Virus record (IMG/VR): IMGVR_UViG_3300015371_000108
Span: 1 to 34,585 of that record
Reading direction: 5' to 3' (one strand)
Source of the DNA: a virus
DNA length: 34,585 bases
Shown here: piece by piece, positions 23,482 through 31,289 of the stretch
How positions within the stretch are numbered: position 1 is the stretch's first letter
How the letters are laid out: every line of letters starts with the position of its first letter
Position numbers and translations under genes: made by a program
Notes under the pieces: generated by a model
Seen by the model: the letters and a program-made list of their open reading frames with translations, nothing else
Told to the model about the DNA's origin: nothing
The model's database searches: none

Positions 23482-24628
23482 TAGGTCTGGTCGATGTACT
23501 TCGAGAAGTCGTTCTCTTGCTGGATCATCTCGTTGACGGTTTCGGTGTCACCGTCAGGCAGAACTTCCGCCAACCGCTCCTTGGCTTTCGCCACTGGAGC
23601 CCAGAAGGGATTCGACTCGTCGATCTCTTCTTCCGGTTCTGCGTTGCCCAGTATCTGGTCAACGGCCTGTTGAAAGTTCTCTTCGATGCTCTCGATTGCT
23701 TCTTGCCGAGTCCCCTTGTCGTCGTTCATTCCGTCGTTTGCCCAGAAGGCGGCGATGATGCTTTCCTTCCGGCGCTCAAGCGTCTCGATGACCTGACGCT
23801 TGATGAATGCGCCGTAGAAGACCTCGAATCGCCGCCATGGCCATTCGAGGATCTCTTCTACGGTTTCGGAGTGGTGTGCGGTGTATTGCTCCAGTGCCTC
23901 GATGGCTGTTACTTGCGGTCCGCTCGGAGCTGGTTGAGCTTCGCCACGCGGTTCTGAAGCGCCTGAAGGCGCTCCCCGAAAAAAGACGCCAGCGCGTCGT
24001 AGTTCTGGTCGAGGAACGTCTCGATGATCTGCATGCCCTGGTCGTCGGAGAGACCGCCCTCGTCGGCGGGCAGATTCATCAGCTCACGGACAGTGCCACG
24101 GTCGTAGTCCGGCACGTTGAGCCAGATCATGTAGGAGTCCACGAGGAACTCCGGAGCGGCTGCGACGAGCTTGGAGATCGCCTGCACGAAGGTGTCAGCG
24201 TCGCGGAAATCCTGCGCGCGAAGCTGCCCTGCTCGGTTCGGAGCCGAGAAGAGGCTGGCGAGGCTCATGCCCTGGGGCCCGGAGAGCGCCTTGTCGAGCA
24301 CGTTGCCCACGAGGGAGAACCACTGCATCTTGCCGATGAAGCTCAGCGGCTTCTGCACGAAGGTGCGCTCCGTGTCGGGCGGCCCGATGGTCCAGACGTG
24401 CGGCTCGGCGTTCGGGACGATGGCGTCCAGAACGTCCTGCTGGTTCTGACGCGCGTTGTCTCCCCCTACGTTGTCGCCTCGGCCGATCTCACCGCCGTCA
24501 GACTCGGTGGCCTCGGCGGGCACAGGCTGCTGATCGAAGACCGCCGTGCTGGCGTCCTCTCCGGGCTTGAAGTCGATCTCGGTCTCTACGGGAGACTGAT
24601 CGAAATCCGTGTGCTGCTCAGTGGGCAT
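23481..24628 (-). CDS. Tail assembly chaperone, long form made by -1 frameshift, 382 aa
   Basis: The equivalent of lambda gpGT. Translation starts at ATG 24628, reads 217 codons to the TTC ending at 23978, slips back one base on TTTTTTC (23978-23984), and continues 165 codons to the TAA at 23481-23483. The -1 frame has no stop anywhere between the slip site and 23483. It reads as a sensible protein: TAIEALEQY, VEEILEWPWRRFEVFYGAF, QVIETLERRKESI, then the frame whose first ATG is at 23729. That ATG at 23729 has no clear ribosome site, so the 82-aa frame on its own is unlikely to be a gene. The long form should bridge the tape measure and tail tube subunits. The frameshift is inferred from sequence only. 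Confidence 0.82.
23909..24628 (-). CDS. Tail assembly chaperone, short form, 239 aa
   Basis: The equivalent of lambda gpG: lies between the tail tube gene region and the tape measure. ATG 24628 is chosen because GAAGGAGG ends five bases upstream; the longer open frame to 24751 is only read-through from the preceding gene. The first 70 residues are acidic and probably disordered. The rest is helical (FIGKMQWFSLVGNVLDKAL, QAISKLVAAAPEFLVDSY, GMQIIETFLDQNYDALASFFGERL), as is usual for these chaperones. It ends at TAA 23909, 23 codons after the slippery site. Most ribosomes should make this form; a minority make the 382-aa form. Confidence 0.8.
   Translation of the reverse strand: MPTEQHTDFDQSPVETEIDFKPGEDASTAVFDQQPVPAEATESDGGEIGRGDNVGGDNARQNQQDVLDAIVPNAEPHVWTIGPPDTERTFVQKPLSFIGKMQWFSLVGNVLDKALSGPQGMSLASLFSAPNRAGQLRAQDFRDADTFVQAISKLVAAAPEFLVDSYMIWLNVPDYDRGTVRELMNLPADEGGLSDDQGMQIIETFLDQNYDALASFFGERLQALQNRVAKLNQLRADRK
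23956..23984 (-). promoter_or_regulatory. Programmed -1 frameshift site with 3' stem-loop
   Basis: The heptamer T TTT TTC (23984-23978 on the minus strand) matches X XXY YYZ in the reading frame of the chaperone gene. Two bases later GGAGCGCC pairs with GGCGCTTC (8 bp, one G-T) around a TTCA loop. Slippery heptamer, correct frame, stimulatory stem and an open -1 frame all agree. Confidence 0.85.
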
Positions 24629-24657
24629 GTGCCCTCCTTCGTGGTCGTGCGGTCCCA

Positions 24658-25134
24658 TTAGATGCCCGCGATCTTGCGGGCGATGATCGTGCGAGCCAGA
24701 TCCTGGGCGTTCTCGAACCACGCTCGCTGTGGCTCCTGCCCTCTCACCCAAGCGGCAAAGACCTGCTGCCCGCGATCTGTGAACGCGAGAACGTTGCCGT
24801 TGGACGGGAAGATTCCGTTGGTCGGGTGCTCCCTGTTGAAGAGGCCTGTGCCTTCGATGACGAACTCGGCATGTGGTGCCTGAGACTCATCGACTCCGAC
24901 GTGCACCTCGTAATAACCGCCGCCACCGGCTGCGCCAGGGCTGTACGAGATTTCCCCGACGTTGATGGCACGGAACAGGGCACCTCCCTCGTACGGGACG
25001 TGAGTGCCCATGTAGGAGCCAGCCTCTTCGGCAGCCTCCTTCATCGCGTCGTGGATGTCCTCCCGGAACTCCTTGATCGCCCGGAAGCGAATCTCGAAGT
25101 CGGTCAGACCTTCGGAGCGGATCTCGTATTCCAT
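24658..25134 (-). CDS. HK97 gp10-like neck / tail-completion protein, 158 aa
   Basis: The pattern fits the HK97-gp10 family: an N-terminal helix (DFEIRFRAIKEFREDIHDAM, EAAEEAGSYMGTHVPYEGGAL), then beta strands with GYYEVHVGVD, HAEFVIEGTGLF near the middle, and a C-terminal AWFENAQDLARTIIARKI. In this family the helix and the EGTG-like loop take part in joining head and tail. ATG 25134 is chosen because GGGGAGG lies about six bases upstream; the open frame continues far upstream but antisense-like and through a terminator. The gene sits after the major tail protein, whereas relatives usually precede it. Confidence 0.7.
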   Translation of the reverse strand: MEYEIRSEGLTDFEIRFRAIKEFREDIHDAMKEAAEEAGSYMGTHVPYEGGALFRAINVGEISYSPGAAGGGGYYEVHVGVDESQAPHAEFVIEGTGLFNREHPTNGIFPSNGNVLAFTDRGQQVFAAWVRGQEPQRAWFENAQDLARTIIARKIAGI

Positions 25135-25146
25135 CAGTGGCCTCCC

Positions 25147-25189
25147 CAAAACACGACGAAGCCCCCGGGAAGATTCCCAGAGGCTTCGT
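25147..25189 (-). terminator. Intrinsic terminator after the major tail protein gene
   Basis: On the minus strand ACGAAGCC (25189-25182) pairs with GGCTTCGT (25163-25156) and is followed by CGTGTTTT. The loop itself contains a small GGGAA/TTCCC hairpin. Attenuation here would keep tail tube mRNA much more abundant than that for the tape measure and tip genes. Confidence 0.7.
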
Positions 25190-25295
25190 GTGAGATGTCG
25201 AGACCAAGGCGACCCATAGTGAGCGCTCTTCTGAGCTTCGCTCCGATGGACGAGCCCGCTTTGCGTTGCCCGGCTGCACGAAGTGTACTGCTTCG

Positions 25296-25961
25296 CTAGC
25301 CGCCCGTGTTGGCCGGAGTGGACTGGTCGCGGATGATGAAGAACCGCTTGTACGGGTCCGTGATCGTCGAGTCGGCCAGCACCCGGAAGCGCACCGGGAT
25401 CGAGACCTGCTCGCCCGTCTTGGCGTGCGTGACCGAGGACTCCTGCGGCATCCGCTGCACCTTGTGGAACAGGTAGGCGCGGATGCGGCCGTTCGGGCGC
25501 TGGAACAGCACCGCGAGTCGCCGCAGCGTGTACGCCGACGGCTGGCCGAAGCCGATCTCGTGCTCCGGGATCGTCGGGCCGGAATCGGTCGTGATGGCCG
25601 AGCCCTCCCATGCGATCTGGAGCTTCTCCGGGGTCATCTCCGCGAGCTGCGTCCCGACCGAGCACTCCCACGAGGTAGGCGCGGACGAGATGTCTCCGAG
25701 GATCTGATCCACGTCGAACGATTCCTCGGCGTTGTTGATCGTGATCTGGATGCCCGTCTTCGTGGCACCGAGATCGGTCCAACCGGAGACCGTCGCCGAA
25801 GCCGACGCGTCGTAGAGCGCGATGCCTGCGGCCGAAGCCAGGGCGATCACGTCTCCGATCTTCGCCGGACGCGGAGCGTAGGTCGGGTTCGCGATCAGGA
25901 TGCGAGCCGCACCACGGATGAAGCTCCGGTTGTCAACTGAGGTCCGATGGAAATCAGTCAT
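25296..25961 (-). CDS. Major tail (tube) protein, 221 aa
   Basis: Position, length and sequence fit a siphovirus tail tube subunit. The N-terminus has SFIRGAARILIA. The core beta domain includes SGWTDLGATKTGIQITINN, FDVDQILGDISSAP and WECSVGTQLAEMTPEKLQIA, patterns common in actinophage tube proteins. The C-terminal half has RIRAYLFHKVQRMPQ and IPVRFRVLAD. The ribosome site (AGGAGGTG, about eight bases before ATG 25961) is among the strongest in the window, as expected for an abundant protein, and an intrinsic terminator lies downstream. Confidence 0.85.
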   Translation of the reverse strand: MTDFHRTSVDNRSFIRGAARILIANPTYAPRPAKIGDVIALASAAGIALYDASASATVSGWTDLGATKTGIQITINNAEESFDVDQILGDISSAPTSWECSVGTQLAEMTPEKLQIAWEGSAITTDSGPTIPEHEIGFGQPSAYTLRRLAVLFQRPNGRIRAYLFHKVQRMPQESSVTHAKTGEQVSIPVRFRVLADSTITDPYKRFFIIRDQSTPANTGG

Positions 25962-25977
25962 CTAGTTTCACCTCCTC

Positions 25978-26301
25978 CTAGCTCTTCTTCGAGCCGCCGC
26001 CCGAGGACGGCTGGTCCACGGAGTCGTCGGCATTCTGGTTGAAGGCTCCCTGGGTGTCAGCGAAGACGGGCGCGCTGCCCGACACGTCGCCACCCGGTGC
26101 CTGCTGGACGGCTTCCGAGACGGACTTCGCCTCTTCGGCCGAAGACGATTCGAGGACGAGTCCCATCCCCTCCAGCGTCTTCTTGTCCTCCGCCGAGAGA
26201 TCGACGGGAACGCCACGCTGAACCACTGAGCCATCCTTGAGGATGACCCGGCTGGTCCCATCGCCAGGGATGAGATTGCTGGTCCACTTCACGTAGCTCA
26301 T
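25978..26301 (-). CDS. Hypothetical head-tail region protein, 107 aa
   Basis: The first 55 residues look folded (VKWTSNLIPGDGTSRVILKDGSVVQRGVPVDLS and a helix EDKKTLEGMGL). The remainder is low-complexity, rich in Ser, Ala, Gly and acidic residues, ending GGGSKKS. The short N-terminal pattern is like small proteins next to tail tube genes in other actinophages, whose role is unknown. ATG 26301 has GGAGG nearby at good spacing. Confidence 0.7.
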   Translation of the reverse strand: MSYVKWTSNLIPGDGTSRVILKDGSVVQRGVPVDLSAEDKKTLEGMGLVLESSSAEEAKSVSEAVQQAPGGDVSGSAPVFADTQGAFNQNADDSVDQPSSGGGSKKS

Positions 26302-26319
26302 GGTCGCTGCCTCCTTCCT

Positions 26320-26979
26320 TTATGCCTGGTCGATGAGGGCCAAATCGGCGGCTGTCATGCCGTCCGGCAGTGAGCGGAAGTTCGAGCCAGGACTGGACGA
26401 CGGCAGAACCGCATCCTTCCGCACCACATATTCGAGACGCGCCCCCTGCCAGTACCAGACCGGTCCGTAGGAGGTGTTCTCCTTGCGCGTGAACACGTCG
26501 CTCAGATTGATGCTTACGTCGCCCTCGATTCCCGTCACAACTCCGGCCAGCGTTGGGTCGGCCTTCATGACGGCGTGGACGGCTTCGCATGTCCGATTGA
26601 CGCGCTTGCTCACGATTCCTTCATCTTCGGTCGCCTTGCACATGACCTCGATGAAGATGAGGTTGTTGAAGATGTCTGTGTGATCGCTGCTGGCCGACTC
26701 CGGGTGCGGAGTGGACCGGACGCCCCAGACCGAGCAGTTCGGGTAGTTCTCGATGGGAGCGCGGATGAGCGAAGGGCGATGACCCTCGTAGAAGTTCTGT
26801 GTGAGGATCGGCTCGACGACGATTGGCGTGTACGTCTGCCCGGTGAGCACGGAGAACGTCTGATCGCTTTCTGCCCAGCGCGTCTCGGCCTCGTCGATGG
26901 CCTGGTTGAGGAAGTTGAACATGCGCATGAAGGCAGCACGCTCGACCATCTCCAGGCCGTATTGAGAGTTGAAGTTCAT
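26320..26979 (-). CDS. Tail terminator-like protein, 219 aa
   Basis: Located just upstream of the tail tube region and after the connector, where the protein capping the tail tube is usually encoded. The sequence has a long N-terminal helix (MVERAAFMRMFNFLNQAIDEAE). It is followed by beta strands and FIEVMCKATEDEGIVSKRVNRTCEAVHAVM, which is typical of tail terminators (a beta strand, then a long helix). ATG 26979 overlaps the preceding stop by four bases. Assignment rests on position and fold pattern, not on a diagnostic motif. Confidence 0.6.
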   Translation of the reverse strand: MNFNSQYGLEMVERAAFMRMFNFLNQAIDEAETRWAESDQTFSVLTGQTYTPIVVEPILTQNFYEGHRPSLIRAPIENYPNCSVWGVRSTPHPESASSDHTDIFNNLIFIEVMCKATEDEGIVSKRVNRTCEAVHAVMKADPTLAGVVTGIEGDVSINLSDVFTRKENTSYGPVWYWQGARLEYVVRKDAVLPSSSPGSNFRSLPDGMTAADLALIDQA

Positions 26980-27476
26980 GATGCGTCGGTGACCCTGTAG
27001 GGACGGGGGAACTCCTGCGGGCTGGGAGTCAGGAACTCGTCGTTGATCGTGTTCAGCGCCGGTCGCGGGCCAGAGATGATCGGCTTGAATGGGATCAACG
27101 GGGCGACGAGCGGCCAGTCCAGGCGTGTCTGCTTGAGCAGATCTTCCCGGAGCTGCTCAAGCGCCTCGGTTGCCTCGGAGTAAGTGAGCTGCTCGTTGGT
27201 GCCCGTGGTGGCCACGACATAGGGCTCAGAGCGCCACGCGTCGATGGCCGGGGTGATCAGCTCCAGCGCGATCAGCTTCGCCAGATAGTCGATGACCACC
27301 AGCGAGTAGGTGCCCTCAGCGCCACTGGGCAGAATCGACCCCATCGTCTTGAGCTTGATGGTGTTGATGACGGACTGCATCGGTGCCTCGCCGAACTTGG
27401 GCGAGTTGATGAGCATGTCGTAGCTCACGGGAAGGATCCCGCGCACACGCTCGGCGATGGCACCGGTGACAGCCAC
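26976..27476 (-). CDS. Head-tail connector (adaptor) protein, 166 aa
   Basis: The N-terminal helix pair (AIAERVRGILPVSYDMLINSP, MQSVINTIKLKTMG), a central YSLVVIDYLAKLIALELITPAIDAW helix and a later ATEALEQLREDLLKQ helix give the all-helical layout of adaptor proteins that bind under the portal. Its position after the capsid genes and before the terminator-like gene agrees. No portal gene is seen in the window, so the binding partner is unseen. Confidence 0.6.
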   Translation of the reverse strand: MAVTGAIAERVRGILPVSYDMLINSPKFGEAPMQSVINTIKLKTMGSILPSGAEGTYSLVVIDYLAKLIALELITPAIDAWRSEPYVVATTGTNEQLTYSEATEALEQLREDLLKQTRLDWPLVAPLIPFKPIISGPRPALNTINDEFLTPSPQEFPRPYRVTDAS

Positions 27477-27485
27477 TTGGTTCCC

Positions 27486-28193
27486 CTACGAGCCGGAGCC
27501 CGAGTCGGAAGACGAGCCCGGCTTGCGCCGAGCGGCCTTCTTGGCGGACTTCTCCGTCTCCTTGTCCACCTCGCCGGGGTCAGCGCCCTCGGCCTTGGCG
27601 AGCGTCGGACCGACGGGGAGGCCCGGAGGCATCTCCACGCCAGCGTCCGAAGCGGAGCGAGCCGACTCGACCTCGGCGTCCGAGACGCGCTTGTCGTCCG
27701 GCGTCTCCGGGACGACCGGGCCCTGCCCGCCGTCCGTCGTGGTGATCGAGGGGACCTCGATGAAGGAGGGCTGCTCCGTGATGAGGGGGTTGCCCTCGTT
27801 CGGACCCTCCTTGGACGCCTCCAGCGACTCGCGATACGCATCGGCACCTGCCGAGCGCAGCTCCAGCACCTGGTCCTTCTCGATGACCCGGTGGCCCGCG
27901 TCGAGCAGCGCGTACCGCTCAACCTCGTGCTCCGGGATGTGGAGCCCCGTCGAGACAACGGCCCGAGCCTCCTCGGCCTCCTGCTTGTCAGCAGGCTCCA
28001 GGAGGTGATCCAGATCGCCGTTCTCCGCACGCTCGCGGTCGGCGGTGGTCAGCTCGTCGGCGAGGACGTACTCGCCAGCACCGAACACCTGACCGGTGCC
28101 TTCCTCGATCTCCACACCGTCGATGTTGACGACCCTGCGGAGCGAGACCTTCAGAACCGTGTCCTGAAGCACCTTGTATGCGTCGTTGGCCAT
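27486..28193 (-). CDS. Hypothetical head protein with disordered C-terminus, 235 aa
   Basis: Not recognised beyond its place in the head operon. Residues 1-60 appear beta-rich (VLKVSLRRVVNIDGVEIEE, VFGAGEYVLADEL), followed by helices up to about 130. The last 100 residues are Pro/Ser/Glu-rich and end in a Lys/Arg patch and a GSSSDSGSGS tail, likely disordered. ATG 28193 is preferred over GTG 28202 because GGGAGG then has normal spacing. Its place directly after the major capsid gene suggests a head-completion or connector-associated role. Confidence 0.7.
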   Translation of the reverse strand: MANDAYKVLQDTVLKVSLRRVVNIDGVEIEEGTGQVFGAGEYVLADELTTADRERAENGDLDHLLEPADKQEAEEARAVVSTGLHIPEHEVERYALLDAGHRVIEKDQVLELRSAGADAYRESLEASKEGPNEGNPLITEQPSFIEVPSITTTDGGQGPVVPETPDDKRVSDAEVESARSASDAGVEMPPGLPVGPTLAKAEGADPGEVDKETEKSAKKAARRKPGSSSDSGSGS

Positions 28194-28209
28194 TTCGTGC
28201 ACCTCCCTT

Positions 28210-29268
28210 CTACGCGGCGACCGTGAGGGTGGCGAAGCACTCCGGATGGATGATCCGGACCATCTTCGCCGCAGCCTCGCGGAGGTAGCGGTTCTTGGTC
28301 ATGTGGTCGAGGATGACCTCGCTCGACGGGCCCATCTGGATCGCGGTGTCGTTGTACGCGACGCCGATCTCCACCTGGCCGTTGAGCGTGTCAGCGATGT
28401 TCTCGCCCTCGATCTGGTAGTCGGTCGTGACGACGACCTTGTTGACCGGCAGGTAGCGCGTGTGCGCCGCCTCGTCACGGGCCGCGCCCGACGCCATGGG
28501 CCGGAAGCCCGCGTCGTGCACGATGAACTGCGTGCCCTCTGCCAGCAGCGACGCCACCTGCTCCAGCGAGGCGCGGAACGCCTGACCGGCAGGGACGTTG
28601 AAGTACGTCTTGATCGACGCGCTGTTGAGCAGGTTCTTCGCCGCCGTCGAGGTGAGGTGGATCCTCGTCCCGAGGTGACCGGAGTCGTCGGCGATCTTCT
28701 GCTGGATGGCCTCCAGGTCCGCCACCGGGTCCGAAGACGCCGTGGTGGTCCAGGGGGTCGCGGGGGTGACCAGATGGCCCGAGAGCCAGCCGTAGTCGAT
28801 GACGAGCTGGCTGTTCGTGCGCGGGTAGGTGACCGTGAGCGTGCCGCTCACGAACGCCTGCCACCGCATCCACTCCGTCAGCCGCTCCAGGCGGCGGCGG
28901 AGAATGCGGCCACGCTCAACCACGTCGAGGCCCTCCGAGTTGCGGATGTTCTCGTCCGAGGACTGGAGACGGATCCACTGCTCCGAGTTGATGCGGTGCA
29001 TCTCCTCAAGCTGGACCATCTCGATGAGCGCCTCTCGACGCTCGGTGACCGGCATCTCGACGAGCGCAGGCATCGCGTTCGGTGCCTTGAACTGGCCCAT
29101 GCCGAACGAGTAGGTCCGTCCGACATCCATCCGCGCCATGCGAGCCGCGAGATTCACCTGAGGGGCGATCTGCTGACCCAAGAACGGGGTCTGCTCCAGA
29201 GCGGTGTCCACTTCCTCGTTGACGAGGGAGGTGAGCACTGCCTGGTCGTAGATATCAAATCCGGGCAT
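28210..29268 (-). CDS. Major capsid protein, lambda gpE family, 352 aa
   Basis: The main shell subunit. Length and pattern fit the gpE family: N-terminal TSLVNEEVDTALEQTPFLGQ, VGRTYSFGMGQFKAPNA, a long helix with RRRLERLTEWMRWQAFVSGTL, the domain with DLEAIQQKIADDSGHLGTRIHLTS, and the C-terminal YLREAAAKMVRIIHPECFATLTV. The neighbouring gpD-like decoration gene upstream supports the lambda-type assignment. ATG 29268 follows AAAGGGGGT. Confidence 0.88.
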   Translation of the reverse strand: MPGFDIYDQAVLTSLVNEEVDTALEQTPFLGQQIAPQVNLAARMARMDVGRTYSFGMGQFKAPNAMPALVEMPVTERREALIEMVQLEEMHRINSEQWIRLQSSDENIRNSEGLDVVERGRILRRRLERLTEWMRWQAFVSGTLTVTYPRTNSQLVIDYGWLSGHLVTPATPWTTTASSDPVADLEAIQQKIADDSGHLGTRIHLTSTAAKNLLNSASIKTYFNVPAGQAFRASLEQVASLLAEGTQFIVHDAGFRPMASGAARDEAAHTRYLPVNKVVVTTDYQIEGENIADTLNGQVEIGVAYNDTAIQMGPSSEVILDHMTKNRYLREAAAKMVRIIHPECFATLTVAA

Positions 29269-29287
29269 TTAGCGGTTCACCCCCTTT

Positions 29288-29689
29288 CTAGAGGAACTCG
29301 CAGGTGGACAGCGCCGCCTTCAGCGGCGTCTGGTAGGTCGCGAAGTCGATGATCTTCGCGCTCTGGAACGAGACGTTGCGGCGCAGGAACGCCACCGGCT
29401 CGTTCGAGACGGACGTGCCGTCAGCGAACTCCACGGTGTCGAACAGCACGCCAGCCACGTTCTGGCCGGAGGCCGATGCATACCGCTCGTAGGTGGAGTC
29501 CCCTCGCTTCGAGAGGATCGTGCCCGCGAGCAGGTAGCGGCGGCCCTGGTACGGACCCGACGCGTCGGCCGTGACGCCTGAGGCGTTGATGACCGCAGAG
29601 TCGATCACGGTCGTCTCCAGCGGATACGCCAGGATCTCCGGCTTGGGGAGCGCCTGACGCTGCCAGGCAGTCTGATGACCGAAGGGCAT
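29288..29689 (-). CDS. Head decoration protein, lambda gpD-like, 133 aa
   Basis: Sits directly before the major capsid gene, as gpD does before gpE in lambda. The sequence has the small beta-rich form of the family (RRYLLAGTILSKRGD, NVAGVLFDTVEFADGTSVSNEPVAFLRRNVSF), including the frequent VAGVL. It would form trimers on the capsid surface that stabilise the shell. Length is close to the usual 110-130 residues. Confidence 0.75.
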   Translation of the reverse strand: MPFGHQTAWQRQALPKPEILAYPLETTVIDSAVINASGVTADASGPYQGRRYLLAGTILSKRGDSTYERYASASGQNVAGVLFDTVEFADGTSVSNEPVAFLRRNVSFQSAKIIDFATYQTPLKAALSTCEFL

Positions 29690-29705
29690 GAGCTACACCT
29701 CCTCT

Positions 29706-30170
29706 CTAGCCGCCGTGAACGCCCGCGAGGGCCTTCTTGGCGTCGTCGAGCCGCTCTTCGAGCGGCTTCTTCTCACCCTCCGGAGTGTCCGGAGGCTTGA
29801 GAGCGTCGGTGGTCAGACTCGCCTGATCGCTCAGGTGAATCTTGTCCTCCGCGCCCTTGATGGCCTCGATGAAGTCGTCCAGGATGGACTTAGCCGTCCG
29901 GGACTGCTTCGTCTTGCCGTCGTCCGCGAGGACGACCACTGCCGGGCCACCGTCGTCGGCCAGAGCGACCTGACGGTAGAGCTTGAGCGCGCCGGGGAAA
30001 TCCTTCAGCCCCAGCTCCTCCAGCTCGGTGATCCGCTTGTCGATCTCGCTCTCACGGCTGGATGCCGCCAGAGTCGAGTTGTCATCGAGGAGCTTCTGGA
30101 TGGCGGCTCGCTGGCTCTCGGGCATGTCCGAGAGGTTGAGCTGCTCCAGCTCCTCGCGCGTCAGGGGCAT
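29706..30170 (-). CDS. Scaffold protein from an internal in-frame start, 154 aa
   Basis: Within the protease gene, ATG 30170 (codon 374, MPLTREELEQL) is preceded by GAAGGAGG (GGAGG at 30176-30180) with a five-base spacer, a stronger ribosome site than the gene's own start. Translation from here would give only the helical scaffold domain, as Nu3 is made from within gene C in lambda. The start lies right after the Pro-rich linker and a basic helix, where the scaffold domain begins. The nested product is an inference. Confidence 0.7.
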   Translation of the reverse strand: MPLTREELEQLNLSDMPESQRAAIQKLLDDNSTLAASSRESEIDKRITELEELGLKDFPGALKLYRQVALADDGGPAVVVLADDGKTKQSRTAKSILDDFIEAIKGAEDKIHLSDQASLTTDALKPPDTPEGEKKPLEERLDDAKKALAGVHGG

Positions 30171-31289
30171 GTGCGCCTCCTTCGTCGGGGTCTGGGAAGC
30201 CGCCACCGCGCCGAGACGCGCCTGACGGATTTGGCGGGCCGCTTCCAGTGACGCTTCTGCCGGATCCTTGGAAGATTCCGGAGCCGGAGGTGCCACTGGG
30301 GCAGGCTCAGGCGGCGGAGTCTCCTCGACCGGCGGAGGCGTTTCTGTCGAGGGGGCCGTGGGCTCTCGCTCCACGAGCGGCGTCGCCTCCCCCTCGTATT
30401 CCAGGAACGCCCAGCCCTCAGGCGAGGAGACGAGCTTGCCCTCCTCGACCTTGAACGGGACGCGCCAGGCCTGCTTGGCTTCGTCGTTCTGGATGACGAT
30501 GCCGTTGGCCTTCACGTCGATGACGTTGAACGTCTCGCGCATCGCCTCAGGCAGAACAGAGATCGCCTGCTTCATCACGTCGCGGATCGAGAGGCCGCCG
30601 AAGGGATCCACGATGCGTGGCTTCGGCGGCTCGGTCGGCTCGACCGGGGTGGGCGCGGTGAAGTGATCGATGTCGCGACGGACGGGCTCGTTGTCCCCGT
30701 CACTGAGAGCCAGGAAAGGACCGAGATCGTCGATGAACGGCCGGTTCGTGATGGCGACGTGCTCCAGGACCGCTCCGTAGGTCTCCCCGCGTGAGGAGAA
30801 GTTCCACGGGATGCCGCATGACACGTCGGCGTAGGTGCCTCGCAGCACCTTCTCCTTCACATCGGGCTCGGTGAAGTCCATGACGGCTACCAGGCGCGAA
30901 TCTCCGTCGCCACGATCAACGATCTTCAGCTCCTGCACGAAACCCGTGTTGAGCCGCAGGTTGTTCTTGTGATCGTCGTCGTCGTCCGTCAGAGGGATCT
31001 GTACCCGCTGCCCTACGCGCTTGAAGTTCTCGTACAGCTCGGAAAGAGAGATGATGCCCTTCTCGCGGTCGCTCTTGCCGTCCCTGATGATCGTCAGCGG
31101 CTTCTTGACCTTGCCGCCTCGCGTCGGGATGACCGGCCAGCTACCCGTGCGTAGAATCTCCTTCTCGATGAGCCCGTTGGACTCCTTCTGCTCAGTGCCA
31201 GCGAGATGGACCTCAGCGTACGCGACGGTCTCGTCGTCGCTGAAAGTCAGGAAGTCGTCTTCACGCCGACGGAAGATCGAGAATCTCAT
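29706..31289 (-). CDS. Capsid maturation protease with fused scaffold, 527 aa
   Basis: The N-terminal 200 residues fit the Mu gpI-like phage protease group. Candidate catalytic residues are H107 (after VQIPLTDDDDD), S157 in YADVSCGI and H177 in LEHVAITNRPF. The middle has a short domain (residues 220-320), then a Pro-rich linker at about 325-360. The last 150 residues are helical and acidic (LTREELEQLNLSDM, ITELEELGLKDFPG, LEERLDDAKKAL), typical of scaffold proteins. ATG 31289 is chosen over an earlier in-frame start because AAGGAG lies upstream and it overlaps the preceding stop (ATGA). The fused protein would enter the procapsid with the scaffold and then digest it. Confidence 0.78.
   Translation of the reverse strand: MRFSIFRRREDDFLTFSDDETVAYAEVHLAGTEQKESNGLIEKEILRTGSWPVIPTRGGKVKKPLTIIRDGKSDREKGIISLSELYENFKRVGQRVQIPLTDDDDDHKNNLRLNTGFVQELKIVDRGDGDSRLVAVMDFTEPDVKEKVLRGTYADVSCGIPWNFSSRGETYGAVLEHVAITNRPFIDDLGPFLALSDGDNEPVRRDIDHFTAPTPVEPTEPPKPRIVDPFGGLSIRDVMKQAISVLPEAMRETFNVIDVKANGIVIQNDEAKQAWRVPFKVEEGKLVSSPEGWAFLEYEGEATPLVEREPTAPSTETPPPVEETPPPEPAPVAPPAPESSKDPAEASLEAARQIRQARLGAVAASQTPTKEAHMPLTREELEQLNLSDMPESQRAAIQKLLDDNSTLAASSRESEIDKRITELEELGLKDFPGALKLYRQVALADDGGPAVVVLADDGKTKQSRTAKSILDDFIEAIKGAEDKIHLSDQASLTTDALKPPDTPEGEKKPLEERLDDAKKALAGVHGG
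30176..30183 (-). promoter_or_regulatory. Internal ribosome-binding site for the nested scaffold
   Basis: GAAGGAGG on the minus strand, five bases before the in-frame ATG at 30170. A consensus site inside a coding region at a domain boundary is unlikely to be accidental. Confidence 0.7.

Noticed and set aside
23481-23729. Separate 82-aa gene starting at ATG 23729
   Set aside because: There is no ribosome site, and the frame is open upstream to the slippery site; it is better read as the end of the frameshifted chaperone.
25135-25215. 27-codon minus frame (MGRLGLDISHEAS) ending in a TGATG overlap with the gp10-like gene
   Set aside because: It runs through the terminator hairpin and has no good ribosome site; the terminator explains the sequence better.
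27477-29352. Plus-strand frames of 249 and 392 aa opposite the capsid region
   Set aside because: They are Arg/Leu/Val-rich shadows of the major capsid protein and its neighbour.
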